Positions 32,826 through 48,399 of a stretch of DNA of 55,654 bases are shown here, piece after piece (positions within the stretch are counted from its first letter, which is position 1; each line of letters begins with the position of its first letter). This DNA comes from VGCC01 sp044375955 (lineage in GTDB: Bacteria; Actinomycetota; Actinomycetes; S36-B12): the NCBI GenBank assembly GCA_044375955.1, contig JBILLS010000008.1, positions 1 to 55,654 on the forward strand, in the 5' to 3' direction. The notes beneath the pieces were generated by a model. The model had not been told where the DNA came from and ran no database searches. It saw only the letters and a program-made list of their open reading frames with translations. Made by a program: the position numbers and the translations under genes.

Positions 32826-33662
32826 TTACCGCTTCTTTCCGGTCTTGCGTCGACGGACGATGAACTTGTTACTTTCCTTGTTGGCCTTGCGGGTGCGACC
32901 CTCGGGCTTGCCAGCCGGGTTGACCGGGTGACGTCCACCCGAGGTCTTGCCCTCGCCACCACCGTGCGGGTGATCGACGGGGTTCATGGCGACACCGCGG
33001 ACGGTGGGGCGCTTGCCCTTCCACCGCATGCGGCCCGCCTTGCCCCAGTTGATGTTCGACTGCTCGGCGTTGCCAACCTCGCCGATCGTTGCGCGCGAGC
33101 GCAGGTCGACGTTACGGATCTCACCTGACGGCATGCGCAATTGGGCGTAGGGGCCGTCCTTGGCGACGAGTTGCACGCTGGATCCGGCCGAGCGGGCGAT
33201 CTTCGCGCCGCCGCCGGGCTTGATCTCCACGGCGTGGATCACGGTGCCCACCGGGATGTTGCGCAACGGCAGGTTGTTACCGGGCTTGATGTCCGAGCTC
33301 GGGCCCGTTTCAACCGTGTCGCCCTGCTTCAAGCGGTTCGGCGCGATGATGTAGCGCTTCTCGCCATCGGCGAAGTGCAACAGCGCGATACGCGCAGTGC
33401 GATTCGGGTCGTACTCGATGTGGGCGACCTTCGCCGGCACCCCGTCCTTGTCGGCACGACGGAAATCGATAACGCGGTAGGCACGCTTGTGGCCACCGCC
33501 CTGGTGGCGGGTGGTGATGCGGCCAGAGTTGTTGCGGCCACCCTTCTTCGCCAATGGGCGCACGAGGGACTTCTCGGGCTCGTCGCGGGTGACCTCGACG
33601 AAGTCGGCCACGCTGGAGCCGCGACGACCCGGAGTGGTCGGCTTGTACTTGCGGATTCCCAT
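32826..33662 (-). CDS. rplB: 50S ribosomal protein L2
   Basis: 278-aa protein needed for subunit joining and peptidyl transfer. The conserved His is in MNPVDHPHGGGEGK; KPTTPGRRGSSV at the N-terminus and KESNKFIVRRRK at the C-terminus are typical. Confidence 0.98.
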   Translation of the reverse strand: MGIRKYKPTTPGRRGSSVADFVEVTRDEPEKSLVRPLAKKGGRNNSGRITTRHQGGGHKRAYRVIDFRRADKDGVPAKVAHIEYDPNRTARIALLHFADGEKRYIIAPNRLKQGDTVETGPSSDIKPGNNLPLRNIPVGTVIHAVEIKPGGGAKIARSAGSSVQLVAKDGPYAQLRMPSGEIRNVDLRSRATIGEVGNAEQSNINWGKAGRMRWKGKRPTVRGVAMNPVDHPHGGGEGKTSGGRHPVNPAGKPEGRTRKANKESNKFIVRRRKTGKKR

Positions 33663-33694
33663 TGCTCTTATCCCTCTGCCGTGTACCGGTCCCC

Positions 33695-33997
33695 CTAGGA
33701 GACCGGTCCTCCGAAGATGTCGATGCGGTCACCGGGTGCCACCGACACGATCGCCCGCTTGGTGGACGGACGCTTGCCGACGCCGAAACGGGTGCGGATG
33801 CGCTTCCCATCACGGTTGTTGGTGTTGACGCTGAGGACCTTGACGCCGAATACCTGCTCCACAGCGATCTTGATCTGAGTCTTGTTCGCGTGGGGCGCGA
33901 CGATGAACGTGTACTTGTTCTCGTCGAGCAGTCCGTAGCTCTTCTCGGAGACCACGGGTGCGATCAGAATGTCACGGGGATCGGCGATCGTACTCAC
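33695..33997 (-). CDS. rplW: 50S ribosomal protein L23
   Basis: 100-aa tunnel-exit protein that docks trigger factor and SRP. DILIAPVVSEKSYGLLDENKY (split), NKTQIKIAVEQVFGVKV, VNTNNRDGKRIRTRFG. Overlaps the rplD stop by four bases. Confidence 0.97.
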   Translation of the reverse strand: MSTIADPRDILIAPVVSEKSYGLLDENKYTFIVAPHANKTQIKIAVEQVFGVKVLSVNTNNRDGKRIRTRFGVGKRPSTKRAIVSVAPGDRIDIFGGPVS

Positions 33998-34668
33998 GCC
34001 TCGACCTCGCTCTCAGCTGCAACGGCCTTGACGGACTTGCCGGTGACCGGACCCGAGAGGAAGGTCTCGAGGGCCGCCTTGGTGAAGATGACGTGATCGG
34101 CGATCAAGACGTCGTAGGTGTTCAACTGATCGGGAGCCACCAGTGCGATCTCCTGGAGGTTTCGCAGGCTCAGCCAGTCGTTGCGCTCGTCGCGGTTGAG
34201 CACGATCAGGAGGGCGCCCTCGAGGTTCAGTGCATCCAGAGTGGCCACGGCCGCCTTCGTCGACGGCGCGTCGCCGGTGACCAGTTCTGTCACTACGTGG
34301 ATGCGGCTTTCGCGAGCGCGATCCGAGAGTGCACCGCGGAGCGCGGCCACCTTCATCTTCTTGGGAGTCCGCTGGGCGTAGTCGCGCGGCGTGGGTCCGT
34401 GCACGACGCCACCGCCCGCGAACTGCGGTGCGCGGGTGGAACCCTGACGGGCCCGGCCGGTGCCCTTCTGCTTGTAGGGCTTGCGACCACCACCCCGGAC
34501 TTCACCACGGCTCTTGGTGTCATGGGTGCCCTGCCGCGCTGCGGCGAGCTGGGCCACGACAACCTGGTGGATCAGCGGAACGTTGACCTGGACGTCGAAG
34601 ACCTCGGCGGGCAACTCGACGCTGCCGGACTTCTTGCCGGCAGGGGTCGTGATGTCGACGGCGCTCAC
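33994..34668 (-). CDS. rplD: 50S ribosomal protein L4
   Basis: 224-aa tunnel protein; in E. coli also the S10-operon repressor. The internal loop KPYKQKGTGRARQGSTRAPQ (residues ~65-85) lines the tunnel where macrolide-resistance changes occur; it looks wild type. Overlaps rplC by four bases. Confidence 0.97.
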   Translation of the reverse strand: MSAVDITTPAGKKSGSVELPAEVFDVQVNVPLIHQVVVAQLAAARQGTHDTKSRGEVRGGGRKPYKQKGTGRARQGSTRAPQFAGGGVVHGPTPRDYAQRTPKKMKVAALRGALSDRARESRIHVVTELVTGDAPSTKAAVATLDALNLEGALLIVLNRDERNDWLSLRNLQEIALVAPDQLNTYDVLIADHVIFTKAALETFLSGPVTGKSVKAVAAESEVEA

Positions 34669-35315
34669 TTGGTGCCCTCCTTCACGGCGGTGGTGACGAA
34701 CACCAGGCCACCCTTGGGGCCGGGAACCGCACCCTTGATCAGCAGAAGACCGCGCTCGGTATCGACGCCTGCGACCTGCAGGTTCTGCATGGTCTGACGG
34801 TCACCACCCATGCGACCCGCCATCTTCATGCCCTTGAACACGCGGCCCGGGGTGGCGCAGCCGCCGATGGCACCCGGAGAGCGGTGCTTGCGCTCCACGC
34901 CGTGGGAGGCGCGCAGGCCGTGGAATCCGTGGCGCTTCATCACACCCGCGAACCCCTTGCCCTTGGAAGTTCCAGTGACGTCGACCAGTTGGCCGGCCTC
35001 GAACACATCGGGGCCCAGTTCCTGGCCCAGGGTGTACTCGGTGGCGTCGTCGGTGCGCAGCTCGACGAGGTGTCGGCGCGGAGTGACGCCCGCCTTGGCG
35101 AAGTGGCCCGTGGAGGGCTTGTTCACCTTGCGGGGGTCGATCGCCCCGAAGGCGAGCTGCACGGCGGAGTAGCCGTCGATCTCGGGGGTGCGGACCTGGG
35201 TGACAACGCAGGGACCGGCCTTGACCACGGTCACGGGGATGACACGGTTGTTGTCATCCCAGACCTGGGTCATGCCGAGCTTCTCGCCCAGGATGCCCTT
35301 CACAGTGGTAGTCAT
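34665..35315 (-). CDS. rplC: 50S ribosomal protein L3
   Basis: 216-aa early-assembly protein reaching the peptidyl transferase center. GILGEKLGMTQVWDD, GTSKGKGFAGVMKRHGF, GAIGGCATPGRVFKGMKMAG (split) with the conserved loop. Nine bases after rpsJ. Confidence 0.98.
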   Translation of the reverse strand: MTTTVKGILGEKLGMTQVWDDNNRVIPVTVVKAGPCVVTQVRTPEIDGYSAVQLAFGAIDPRKVNKPSTGHFAKAGVTPRRHLVELRTDDATEYTLGQELGPDVFEAGQLVDVTGTSKGKGFAGVMKRHGFHGLRASHGVERKHRSPGAIGGCATPGRVFKGMKMAGRMGGDRQTMQNLQVAGVDTERGLLLIKGAVPGPKGGLVFVTTAVKEGTK

Positions 35316-35324
35316 CGCTCGTCC

Positions 35325-35633
35325 TTACAGCTTGATCTCGATGTCGACGCCGGCGGGGAGATCGAGGCGCATCAGGGAATCCACGGTCTTCGGAGTGGGA
35401 TCCAGGATGTCGATCAGACGCTTGTGGGTGCGCATCTCGAAATGCTCGCGACTGTCCTTGTACTTGTGCGGAGAGCGGATGACGCAGTACACGTTCTTCT
35501 CCGTGGGCAGCGGCACGGGACCAGCCACCTGCGCGCCAGTACGGGTCACCGTCTCCACGATCTTCTTCGCGGATGAGTCGATGACCTCATGGTCGTAGGC
35601 CTTGAGCCGGATGCGGATCTTCTGTCCCGCCAT
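35325..35633 (-). CDS. rpsJ: 30S ribosomal protein S10 (NusE)
   Basis: 102-aa protein that is both ribosomal and the NusE partner of NusB/NusG. KIRIRLKAYDHEVIDSSA, GPVPLPTEKNVYCVIRSPHK (split), EMRTHKRLIDILDP. First gene of the S10 cluster; no clear promoter is seen in the 111 bp before it. Confidence 0.98.
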   Translation of the reverse strand: MAGQKIRIRLKAYDHEVIDSSAKKIVETVTRTGAQVAGPVPLPTEKNVYCVIRSPHKYKDSREHFEMRTHKRLIDILDPTPKTVDSLMRLDLPAGVDIEIKL

Positions 35634-35705
35634 GGTGGCTGTGTCCTTACTCGAGTAGTGCCGTGTCCTTGCTGGTGATCTCGTGGCGGGCGCGGGGTCG
35701 CAGCG

Positions 35706-35715
35706 CCCCCCCCCC
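35706..35715. repeat. Run of ten C between tuf and rpsJ
   Basis: A C10 homopolymer (G10 in the mRNA) lies in the 111-bp non-coding spacer, next to a weak CGAGG-ACTA-CCTCG hairpin. No gene is in the spacer and no clear promoter or terminator is visible. Confidence 0.7.
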
Positions 35716-35744
35716 AGTCGAGGTAGTCCTCGCGGACCGAGTCC

Positions 35745-36941
<1,197 letters not shown>

Positions 36942-37027
36942 CTGAGTTCTCCCTTGTCCTTATGCCGTCCGGCGTTGCGCGGATCGGATTGTGCTTGTCG
37001 TTTTTTCTCTTCTGTTGTGATCCGCGA

Positions 37028-39127
<2,100 letters not shown>

Positions 39128-39166
39128 GATCTTCTCCGTTGCGGGTCAGGGCCTTGTGGGCGGTGG

Positions 39167-39637
39167 TTACCAGCGGTAGTGGGCGAATGCCTTGTTGGAT
39201 TCGGCCATCTTGTGGGTGTCTTCGCGCTTCTTCACAGCAGCACCGAGACCGTTCGATGCATCGAGGATCTCGTTCATGAGCCGCTCGGTCATGGTCTTCT
39301 CTCGACGCTGACGCGAGTAGCCGATCAGCCAGCGCAGCGCGAGGGTGGTGCTGCGCCCCGGCTTGACCTCGACGGGCACCTGGTAGGTGGCACCGCCGAC
39401 GCGGCGGGAGCGGACCTCGAGGGTGGGACGCACGTTGTCGAGTGCGCGCTTGAGGGTGATCACCGGATCGGTGCCGGTCTTCTCGCGGCAGCCTTCGAGG
39501 GCGCCGTAGACGACGGACTCGGCCTTGGAGCGCTTACCGCTCAGCAGGACCTTGTTGATGAGTTGGGTGACAACCGGGGAGTTGTAGACCGGATCGATAG
39601 CCAGCGGACGCTTGGCTGCGGGACCTTTGCGAGGCAT
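39167..39637 (-). CDS. rpsG: 30S ribosomal protein S7
   Basis: 156-aa head-nucleating protein: PRKGPAAKRPLAIDPVYNS, ALDNVRPTLEVRSRRVGG, LRWLIGYSRQRREKTM, ending AHYRW. ATG 39635-39637 overlaps the rpsL stop by one base; the longer reading to 40063 is a frame shadow over rpsL. Confidence 0.98.
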   Translation of the reverse strand: MPRKGPAAKRPLAIDPVYNSPVVTQLINKVLLSGKRSKAESVVYGALEGCREKTGTDPVITLKRALDNVRPTLEVRSRRVGGATYQVPVEVKPGRSTTLALRWLIGYSRQRREKTMTERLMNEILDASNGLGAAVKKREDTHKMAESNKAFAHYRW

Positions 39638-40011
39638 CAGCCCTTCTCCTTCTTCGCGCCGTAGCGGGAACGCGCCTGCTTGCGGTTCTTCACGCCCTGG
39701 GTGTCGAGTGCGCCGCGGATGACCTTGTAGCGGACACCGGGCAGATCGCGGACGCGGCCACCGCGGACGAGCACGATGGAGTGCTCCTGCAGGTTGTGGC
39801 CCACGCCCGGGATGTAGGCGGTGATCTCCACGCCGGAGGTGAGGCGGACGCGGGCGACCTTGCGCAGCGCGGAGTTCGGCTTCTTCGGGGTGGTGGTGTA
39901 GACGCGCGTGCAGACCCCACGCCGCTGCGGGCTGCCCTTGAGGGCCGGGGCCTTGTTCTTCGAGACCTTGTCCTGCCGACCCTTGCGGACCAGCTGTTGG
40001 ATGGTGGGCAC
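39637..40011 (-). CDS. rpsL: 30S ribosomal protein S12 (Arg at position 88)
   Basis: 124-aa decoding-center protein. TTPKKPNSALRK has the wild-type K43, but the second streptomycin loop reads GGRVRDLPGVRYK: residue 88, Lys in E. coli, Mycobacterium and Streptomyces, is Arg (codon CGC, 39748-39750). K88R is a well-known streptomycin-resistance change. The rest matches Mycobacterium S12 closely. GTG start 40009-40011; first gene of the str operon. Confidence 0.98.
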   Translation of the reverse strand: MPTIQQLVRKGRQDKVSKNKAPALKGSPQRRGVCTRVYTTTPKKPNSALRKVARVRLTSGVEITAYIPGVGHNLQEHSIVLVRGGRVRDLPGVRYKVIRGALDTQGVKNRKQARSRYGAKKEKG

Positions 40012-40175
40012 TCGCGTCTCTCCCTTGTTTCGTTCTCGTTCCGTGCCCCGGTCTCCGGCCCACGCGGTCGGGCGTGTCGCAACGTCCCGGTGGGGACAGG
40101 CGACAACCTCGTGGGGGTTACCGGTGCGTTATGCGCCGCGTACACGCGCTTACGGGGAAGTGCGCATACGCCCTT

Positions 40176-40194
40176 GTGCCCGGGGTCCGGGCAC
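40176..40194 (-). promoter_or_regulatory. 5'-end hairpin of the str operon leader
   Basis: GTGCCCGG-ACC-CCGGGCAC (minus strand), a perfect 8-bp stem that begins only a few bases after the predicted transcription start. It may protect the mRNA 5' end or act in regulation. Confidence 0.5.
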
Positions 40195-40202
40195 GAGGGG
40201 AG

Positions 40203-40232
40203 ACACTACCGGGTGGTCATTCGGCAGGTCAA
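40203..40232 (-). promoter_or_regulatory. Promoter of rpsL-rpsG-fusA-tuf
   Basis: Minus strand: -35 TTGACC (40227-40232), 18-bp spacer, -10 TAGTGT (40203-40208). It sits directly after the DUF4190-like gene and leaves a leader of about 185 bases; the 230-bp gap 40012-40241 holds nothing else that I can support. Confidence 0.75.
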
Positions 40233-40241
40233 AACGGGGGT

Positions 40242-40589
40242 CTAGAGGGCCCCGGCCACCGCGACGAGGACCAGGGCCAGGAGGCCGATGACCAGCAGGG
40301 CAGCCCAGACACCGATGTTGATCCAGGCCACGATCGTCGAGGCGGTCACCAGGCCCTGGCCGGTGACCCGGCCCTCCCCCGCGGCGATCTCCTTCTTCGC
40401 CATGTTCGCGAAGACCAGGGCCACGATCGCCGGGATGATCGGGCAGATGACCCAGGCCCCGATGGACAGGATCAGGGCGACGATCGCGTTCCCCGAGGTC
40501 TGCGGGGGCGCCGGGTAGGCCGGTGCCGACTGCTCCTCGGGGACGCTCGGCCAAGTGGCCGGGCTGTTCTCAGGCTGCTGCTCGGTCAT
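40242..40589 (-). CDS. Small DUF4190-like membrane protein
   Basis: 115 aa. A Pro-rich, polar N-terminus (residues 1-30, PAYPAPPQTS) precedes two hydrophobic segments (~34-60, ~80-112) joined by a short KKEIAAGEG loop: NAIVALILSIGAW ... ANMAKKEIA ... ASTIVAWINIG, the DUF4190 pattern. Function unknown; such proteins are common in actinobacteria. ATG 40587-40589, 16 bases after the rpoC stop, so it is probably co-transcribed with rpoBC. Confidence 0.8.
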   Translation of the reverse strand: MTEQQPENSPATWPSVPEEQSAPAYPAPPQTSGNAIVALILSIGAWVICPIIPAIVALVFANMAKKEIAAGEGRVTGQGLVTASTIVAWINIGVWAALLVIGLLALVLVAVAGAL

Positions 40590-40605
40590 AGTTCCTCGTT
40601 TCGGC

Positions 40606-43600
40606 CTAGTAGCCGCGGTAGTCGAACTCCTCCAGCGGGACCGCGGCCCCACCGGTGGTTCCGAACGCGCTGTAATCGAGATCGTCGTACCCGGTGAAGG
40701 AGGCGTAGACGGCCGCCTTGGCTTCCTCGGTCGGCTCGACCCGGACGTTGCGGTACTGCGGCATGCCGGTACCGGCCGGGATGAGCTTGCCCAGGATCAC
40801 GTTCTCCTTCAGGCCGAGCAGCGGATCGCTCTTGGCGTGGATCGCCGCGTCGGTGAGCACGCGCGTGGTCTCCTGGAAGGAGGCCGCGGACAGCCACGAC
40901 TCGGTCGCCAGCGACGCCTTCGTGATACCCATGAGTTCGGGACGACCGGAGGCGGGGGTGCCACCCTCGGCGACGACGCGGCGGTTGACCGCCTCGAACA
41001 GGTTGCGCTCGACGAGCTCACCGGCCAGGAACGGGGAGTCACCGGACTCGATGATCGTGATGCGCTTGAGCATCTGCCGCACGATCACCTCGATGTGCTT
41101 GTCGTGGATCGACACACCTTGCGACCGGTAGACCTCCTGGACCTGATCCACGAGGTGCAACTGCACCGCACGCATGCCCAGGATGCGCAGCACCTGCTTG
41201 GGGTCCACGGCACCGACGGTGAGCTGGGTGCCGACGGTCACGTGCTGGCCGTCCTCGACGAGAAGACGCACGCGCTTGGACACCTGCTCGCCGATCTCTT
41301 CGCCACCGTCGTCGGGTACGACGATGATCTTGCGGGTCTTCTCGGCGTCCTCGATGCGCACGCGACCGGTGACCTCCGCGATCGGCGCGACACCCTTGGG
41401 TGTGCGTGCCTCGAAGAGTTCCACCACGCGGGGAAGACCGTGCGTGATGTCCTCACCTGCCACACCACCGGTGTGGAAGGTGCGCATGGTCAGCTGGGTG
41501 CCCGGTTCGCCGATGGACTGGGCGGCGATGATGCCCACAGCTTCGCCGACATCGACCAGCTTGCCGGTGGCCATCGACTTGCCGTAGCACATGGCGCACG
41601 TGCCCACCGAGCTCTCGCACGTGAGAACGGTGCGCACGCGCACCTTCTCGACACCTTGGGCGACGAGTTCCTCCGCACGCGGAGTGGTCATCTCCTCACC
41701 GGCGGTGGCGACGACCTTGCCGTCGACCTCGACGTCGCGCGCCAGAGTGCGCGAGGACACGGTGGTGTCCAGGGCATCCGTGGGACGCAACTCCCCATTC
41801 ACCATCTCGCCGATGGTGATCTCGGTGCCGCGCTCGGTCCCGCAGTCGACCTCGCGGATGATCACGTCTTGCGAGACGTCCACGAGACGACGTGTGAGGT
41901 AGCCGGAGTCGGCGGTACGCAGAGCGGTGTCCGCCAGACCCTTGCGGGCGCCGTGCGTCGAGATGAAGTACTCGAGCACGGACAGACCCTCGCGGAAGTT
42001 CGACTTGATCGGGCGCGGGATGATCTCGCCCTTCGGGTTGGCCACGAGTCCGCGCATACCCGCGATCTGGCGCACCTGCATGTAGTTTCCGCGCGCACCG
42101 GAATCGACCATCATGTGGATCGGGTTGGTGCGCGGGAAGTGATCCTGCATCGCCTTGGCGACCTCGTCGGTGGCGCGCGTCCAGATCTCGATGAGCTCCT
42201 GACGACGCTCCGAGTCGGTGATCAGACCCCGGTCGTACTGCTGCTGCACCTTCGCGGCCTTCTCCTCCGCGGCGCCCAGCAATTCCCCCTTCTCCGGCGG
42301 GGTGATCACATCGGAAATCGAGACGGTGACTCCGGAGCGGGTCGCCCAGTAGAAACCGAGCGCCTTGAGCTGGTCGAGTGTCTCGGCAACCTCGACCTTG
42401 CTGTAGAGCTCGGAGAGACGGTTCACCGTGGCGCCGAGGACGCGCTTGTCCACGAGCGAATTGACGTAGGGGAAGTCAGTCGGCAGCGCCTCGTTGAACA
42501 GTGCGCGGCCGAGCGTCGTCACGATCGTGAACGGCTGACCAGCCACCCAGCCTTCCGGAACAGCGGTGTCTGCCGGAGGCACGAAGCCGCTCAGTCGGAC
42601 GCGCACCTTGTCCTGCAGGCCAAGTGACTTCGCGTCGAAGGCCATGAGCGCCTCGGCGATGGACGAGTACACCGCGGTCTCAGAATCGGCGACCTTGGTC
42701 GACTCCTCGTTCATCGTGGTGAGGAAGTAGATCCCGAGCACCATGTCCTGCGTGGGTGTTGCGATCGGGCGACCGTTCGCTGGCGACAGGATGTTGTTGG
42801 TCGACAGCATCAGAATGCGCGCCTCGGCCTGGGCCTCAGCGGACAGCGGCAGGTGCACGGCCATCTGATCGCCGTCGAAGTCCGCATTGAATGCGGTGCA
42901 GACGAGCGGATGGATCTGGATGGCCTTGCCCTCGATGAGTTGTGGCTCGAAGGCCTGGATTCCGAGGCGGTGCAGCGTGGGTGCGCGGTTGAGCAGCACC
43001 GGATGCTCCGCGATGACCTCTTCGAGTACGTCCCAGACCACCGGACGCGACCGCTCGACCATGCGCTTGGCGCTCTTGATGTTCTGGGCATGATTGAGGT
43101 CCACGAGCCGCTTCATCACGAACGGCTTGAACAACTCGAGTGCCATCTGCTTGGGAAGCCCGCACTGATGCAGCTTGAGCTGCGGGCCGACCACGATGAC
43201 GGAGCGGCCGGAGTAGTCAACGCGCTTGCCGAGCAGGTTCTGACGGAAGCGTCCCTGCTTGCCCTTGAGCATGTCCGAGAGGGACTTGAGCGCACGGTTG
43301 CCGGGACCGGTCACCGGGCGTCCACGGCGACCGTTGTCGAAGAGTGCGTCGACAGCCTCCTGGAGCATGCGCTTCTCGTTGTTGACGATGATCTCGGGTG
43401 CACCGAGGTCGAGCAGGCGCTTCAACCGGTTGTTGCGATTGATCACACGACGGTAGAGGTCGTTGAGATCGGAGGTCGCGAAGCGGCCACCGTCGAGCTG
43501 CACCATCGGGCGCAGATCCGGCGGGATGACCGGAACCGCGTCGAGCACCATGCCCATCGGCGAGTTCTTGGTGTTCATGAACGCGGAGACGACCTTGAGA

Positions 43601-44484
43601 CGCTTCAGCGCACGGGTCTTCTTCTGACCCTTGCCCGTCGCGATGATCTCGCGAAGTATCGCGGCCTCCGCTTCGAGGTCGAAGGACTCCAGGCGCTTCT
43701 GGATCGCCTCGGCACCCATACCGCCGTCGAACCAACGGCCGTAGCGGTCGCGCATCTCGCGGAAGAGCATCTCGTCGCCCTCGAGGTCCTGGACCTTGAG
43801 CGTGCGGAAACGATCGAAGACGCGGTCGAGGCGATCGATCTCCTGATCGGCCTTGCGGCGGATCGCAGCCATCTCGCGCTCACCGGACTCGCGCACCTTC
43901 CGGCGGATGTCAGCCTTCGCGCCCTCGTCCTCCAGTTCGGCGAGGTCGGCTTCGAGCTTCTTCTGGCGAGCTTCGATGTCGGCGTCGCGACGGCTGGCGA
44001 TCTGCTTCTTCTCCACACCCAGCTGGTTCTCCAGGGTGGGCAGCATCTCGTGACGGCCCTCTTCGTCGACCCAGGTGATCATGTAGGCGGCGAAGTAGAT
44101 GACCTTCTCGAGATCCTTCGGCGCGAGATCGAGCAGGTAGCCGAGACGGCTCGGAACACCCTTGAAGTACCAGATGTGCGTGACCGGTGCAGCAAGCTCG
44201 ATGTGCCCCATGCGCTCGCGACGCACCTTGGCGCGAGTGACCTCAACGCCGCAGCGCTCGCAGATGATTCCCTTGAAGCGCACGCGCTTGTACTTACCGC
44301 AGTAGCACTCCCAGTCACGGGTGGGCCCGAAGATCTTCTCGCAAAACAAGCCGTCCTTCTCTGGCTTGAGCGTGCGGTAGTTGATCGTCTCGGGCTTCTT
44401 CACCTCGCCATAGGACCAGGTGCGGATGTCATCCGCAGTGGCCAGGCCGATGCGCAGCTCGTCGAAGAAGTTGACATCCAGCAC
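40606..44484 (-). CDS. rpoC: RNA polymerase beta' subunit
   Basis: 1292-aa catalytic subunit. N-terminal zinc site C60, C62, C75, C78; catalytic Mg loop NADFDGDQMAVHLPLS; second zinc site CESSVGTCAMCYG; trigger-loop region GEPGTQLTMRTFHTGG. The coiled-coil part (~residues 160-260) shows the actinobacterial RRDADIEARQKKLEAD-rich helix. GTG 44482-44484 with GAAGGA upstream, 43 bp after rpoB. Confidence 0.98.
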   Translation of the reverse strand: MLDVNFFDELRIGLATADDIRTWSYGEVKKPETINYRTLKPEKDGLFCEKIFGPTRDWECYCGKYKRVRFKGIICERCGVEVTRAKVRRERMGHIELAAPVTHIWYFKGVPSRLGYLLDLAPKDLEKVIYFAAYMITWVDEEGRHEMLPTLENQLGVEKKQIASRRDADIEARQKKLEADLAELEDEGAKADIRRKVRESGEREMAAIRRKADQEIDRLDRVFDRFRTLKVQDLEGDEMLFREMRDRYGRWFDGGMGAEAIQKRLESFDLEAEAAILREIIATGKGQKKTRALKRLKVVSAFMNTKNSPMGMVLDAVPVIPPDLRPMVQLDGGRFATSDLNDLYRRVINRNNRLKRLLDLGAPEIIVNNEKRMLQEAVDALFDNGRRGRPVTGPGNRALKSLSDMLKGKQGRFRQNLLGKRVDYSGRSVIVVGPQLKLHQCGLPKQMALELFKPFVMKRLVDLNHAQNIKSAKRMVERSRPVVWDVLEEVIAEHPVLLNRAPTLHRLGIQAFEPQLIEGKAIQIHPLVCTAFNADFDGDQMAVHLPLSAEAQAEARILMLSTNNILSPANGRPIATPTQDMVLGIYFLTTMNEESTKVADSETAVYSSIAEALMAFDAKSLGLQDKVRVRLSGFVPPADTAVPEGWVAGQPFTIVTTLGRALFNEALPTDFPYVNSLVDKRVLGATVNRLSELYSKVEVAETLDQLKALGFYWATRSGVTVSISDVITPPEKGELLGAAEEKAAKVQQQYDRGLITDSERRQELIEIWTRATDEVAKAMQDHFPRTNPIHMMVDSGARGNYMQVRQIAGMRGLVANPKGEIIPRPIKSNFREGLSVLEYFISTHGARKGLADTALRTADSGYLTRRLVDVSQDVIIREVDCGTERGTEITIGEMVNGELRPTDALDTTVSSRTLARDVEVDGKVVATAGEEMTTPRAEELVAQGVEKVRVRTVLTCESSVGTCAMCYGKSMATGKLVDVGEAVGIIAAQSIGEPGTQLTMRTFHTGGVAGEDITHGLPRVVELFEARTPKGVAPIAEVTGRVRIEDAEKTRKIIVVPDDGGEEIGEQVSKRVRLLVEDGQHVTVGTQLTVGAVDPKQVLRILGMRAVQLHLVDQVQEVYRSQGVSIHDKHIEVIVRQMLKRITIIESGDSPFLAGELVERNLFEAVNRRVVAEGGTPASGRPELMGITKASLATESWLSAASFQETTRVLTDAAIHAKSDPLLGLKENVILGKLIPAGTGMPQYRNVRVEPTEEAKAAVYASFTGYDDLDYSAFGTTGGAAVPLEEFDYRGY

Positions 44485-44527
44485 GTGTGTGTCCTTCGCT
44501 CTCGTGTCTGATCTCTAGTCGTGGTGG

Positions 44528-47995
<3,468 letters not shown>

Positions 47996-48399
47996 TGCTT
48001 CCTTCCGAGGCCCATGCGCAGCCCCGGGGACGCCGGTAAGCCCGATTTGTCAAGTGGCAGGCCACGACGCATCAGGCGAATCTTTGGGAGGGCAGCGCAA
48101 AGCGGCAGCCTAGCCGAACGGCGCGCCGCTGTCCACAGGGGTACCCCGGCGAACCATCGGTCTTCCCCTGCCTCAACGGTGGCTGACAGCTGCCATCCGC
48201 TTCTGGAGGGGGACCCTCGTTCCGCCACGGTGATCCATGCGTGGCTCCATGGTGGCGGCCGGGACGCCACACGTCAAGCAGGGAAAGGGAAATTCGCGCA
48301 ACCGTGTCTCGGTTGTGACCATTCGGCCCCACCGCAGATTCGGTCGGGTTAGCCTGCACCGCTCCCCCGACCGGGAGAGCCGATACCCGAGGAGCTCCC
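47996..48399. other. 404-bp divergent intergenic region between rpoB and the ABM-like gene
   Basis: Contains the rpoB promoter (48107-48135) and, after it, TTTGCGCTGCCC, a string I recall as conserved in actinobacterial rpoB leaders. A TTGACA near 48046-48051 (minus strand) has no matching -10. On the plus strand a weak TAGCCT near 48350 could serve the ABM-like gene. I see no ORF with family support. Confidence 0.5.
48107..48135 (-). promoter_or_regulatory. Promoter of rpoB-rpoC
   Basis: Minus strand: -35 TGGACA (48130-48135), 17-bp spacer, -10 TAGGCT (48107-48112). Start near 48100, leaving a ~105-base leader. Confidence 0.7.

Noticed and set aside
35706..35715. Phase-variable promoter tract
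   Set aside because: A C10 run alone, with no promoter hexamers at suitable spacing; kept only as a low-interest note.
40555..42627. 690-codon plus-strand open frame opposite rpoC
   Set aside because: Shadow of rpoC with the same composition bias; no start signal or conserved motif.
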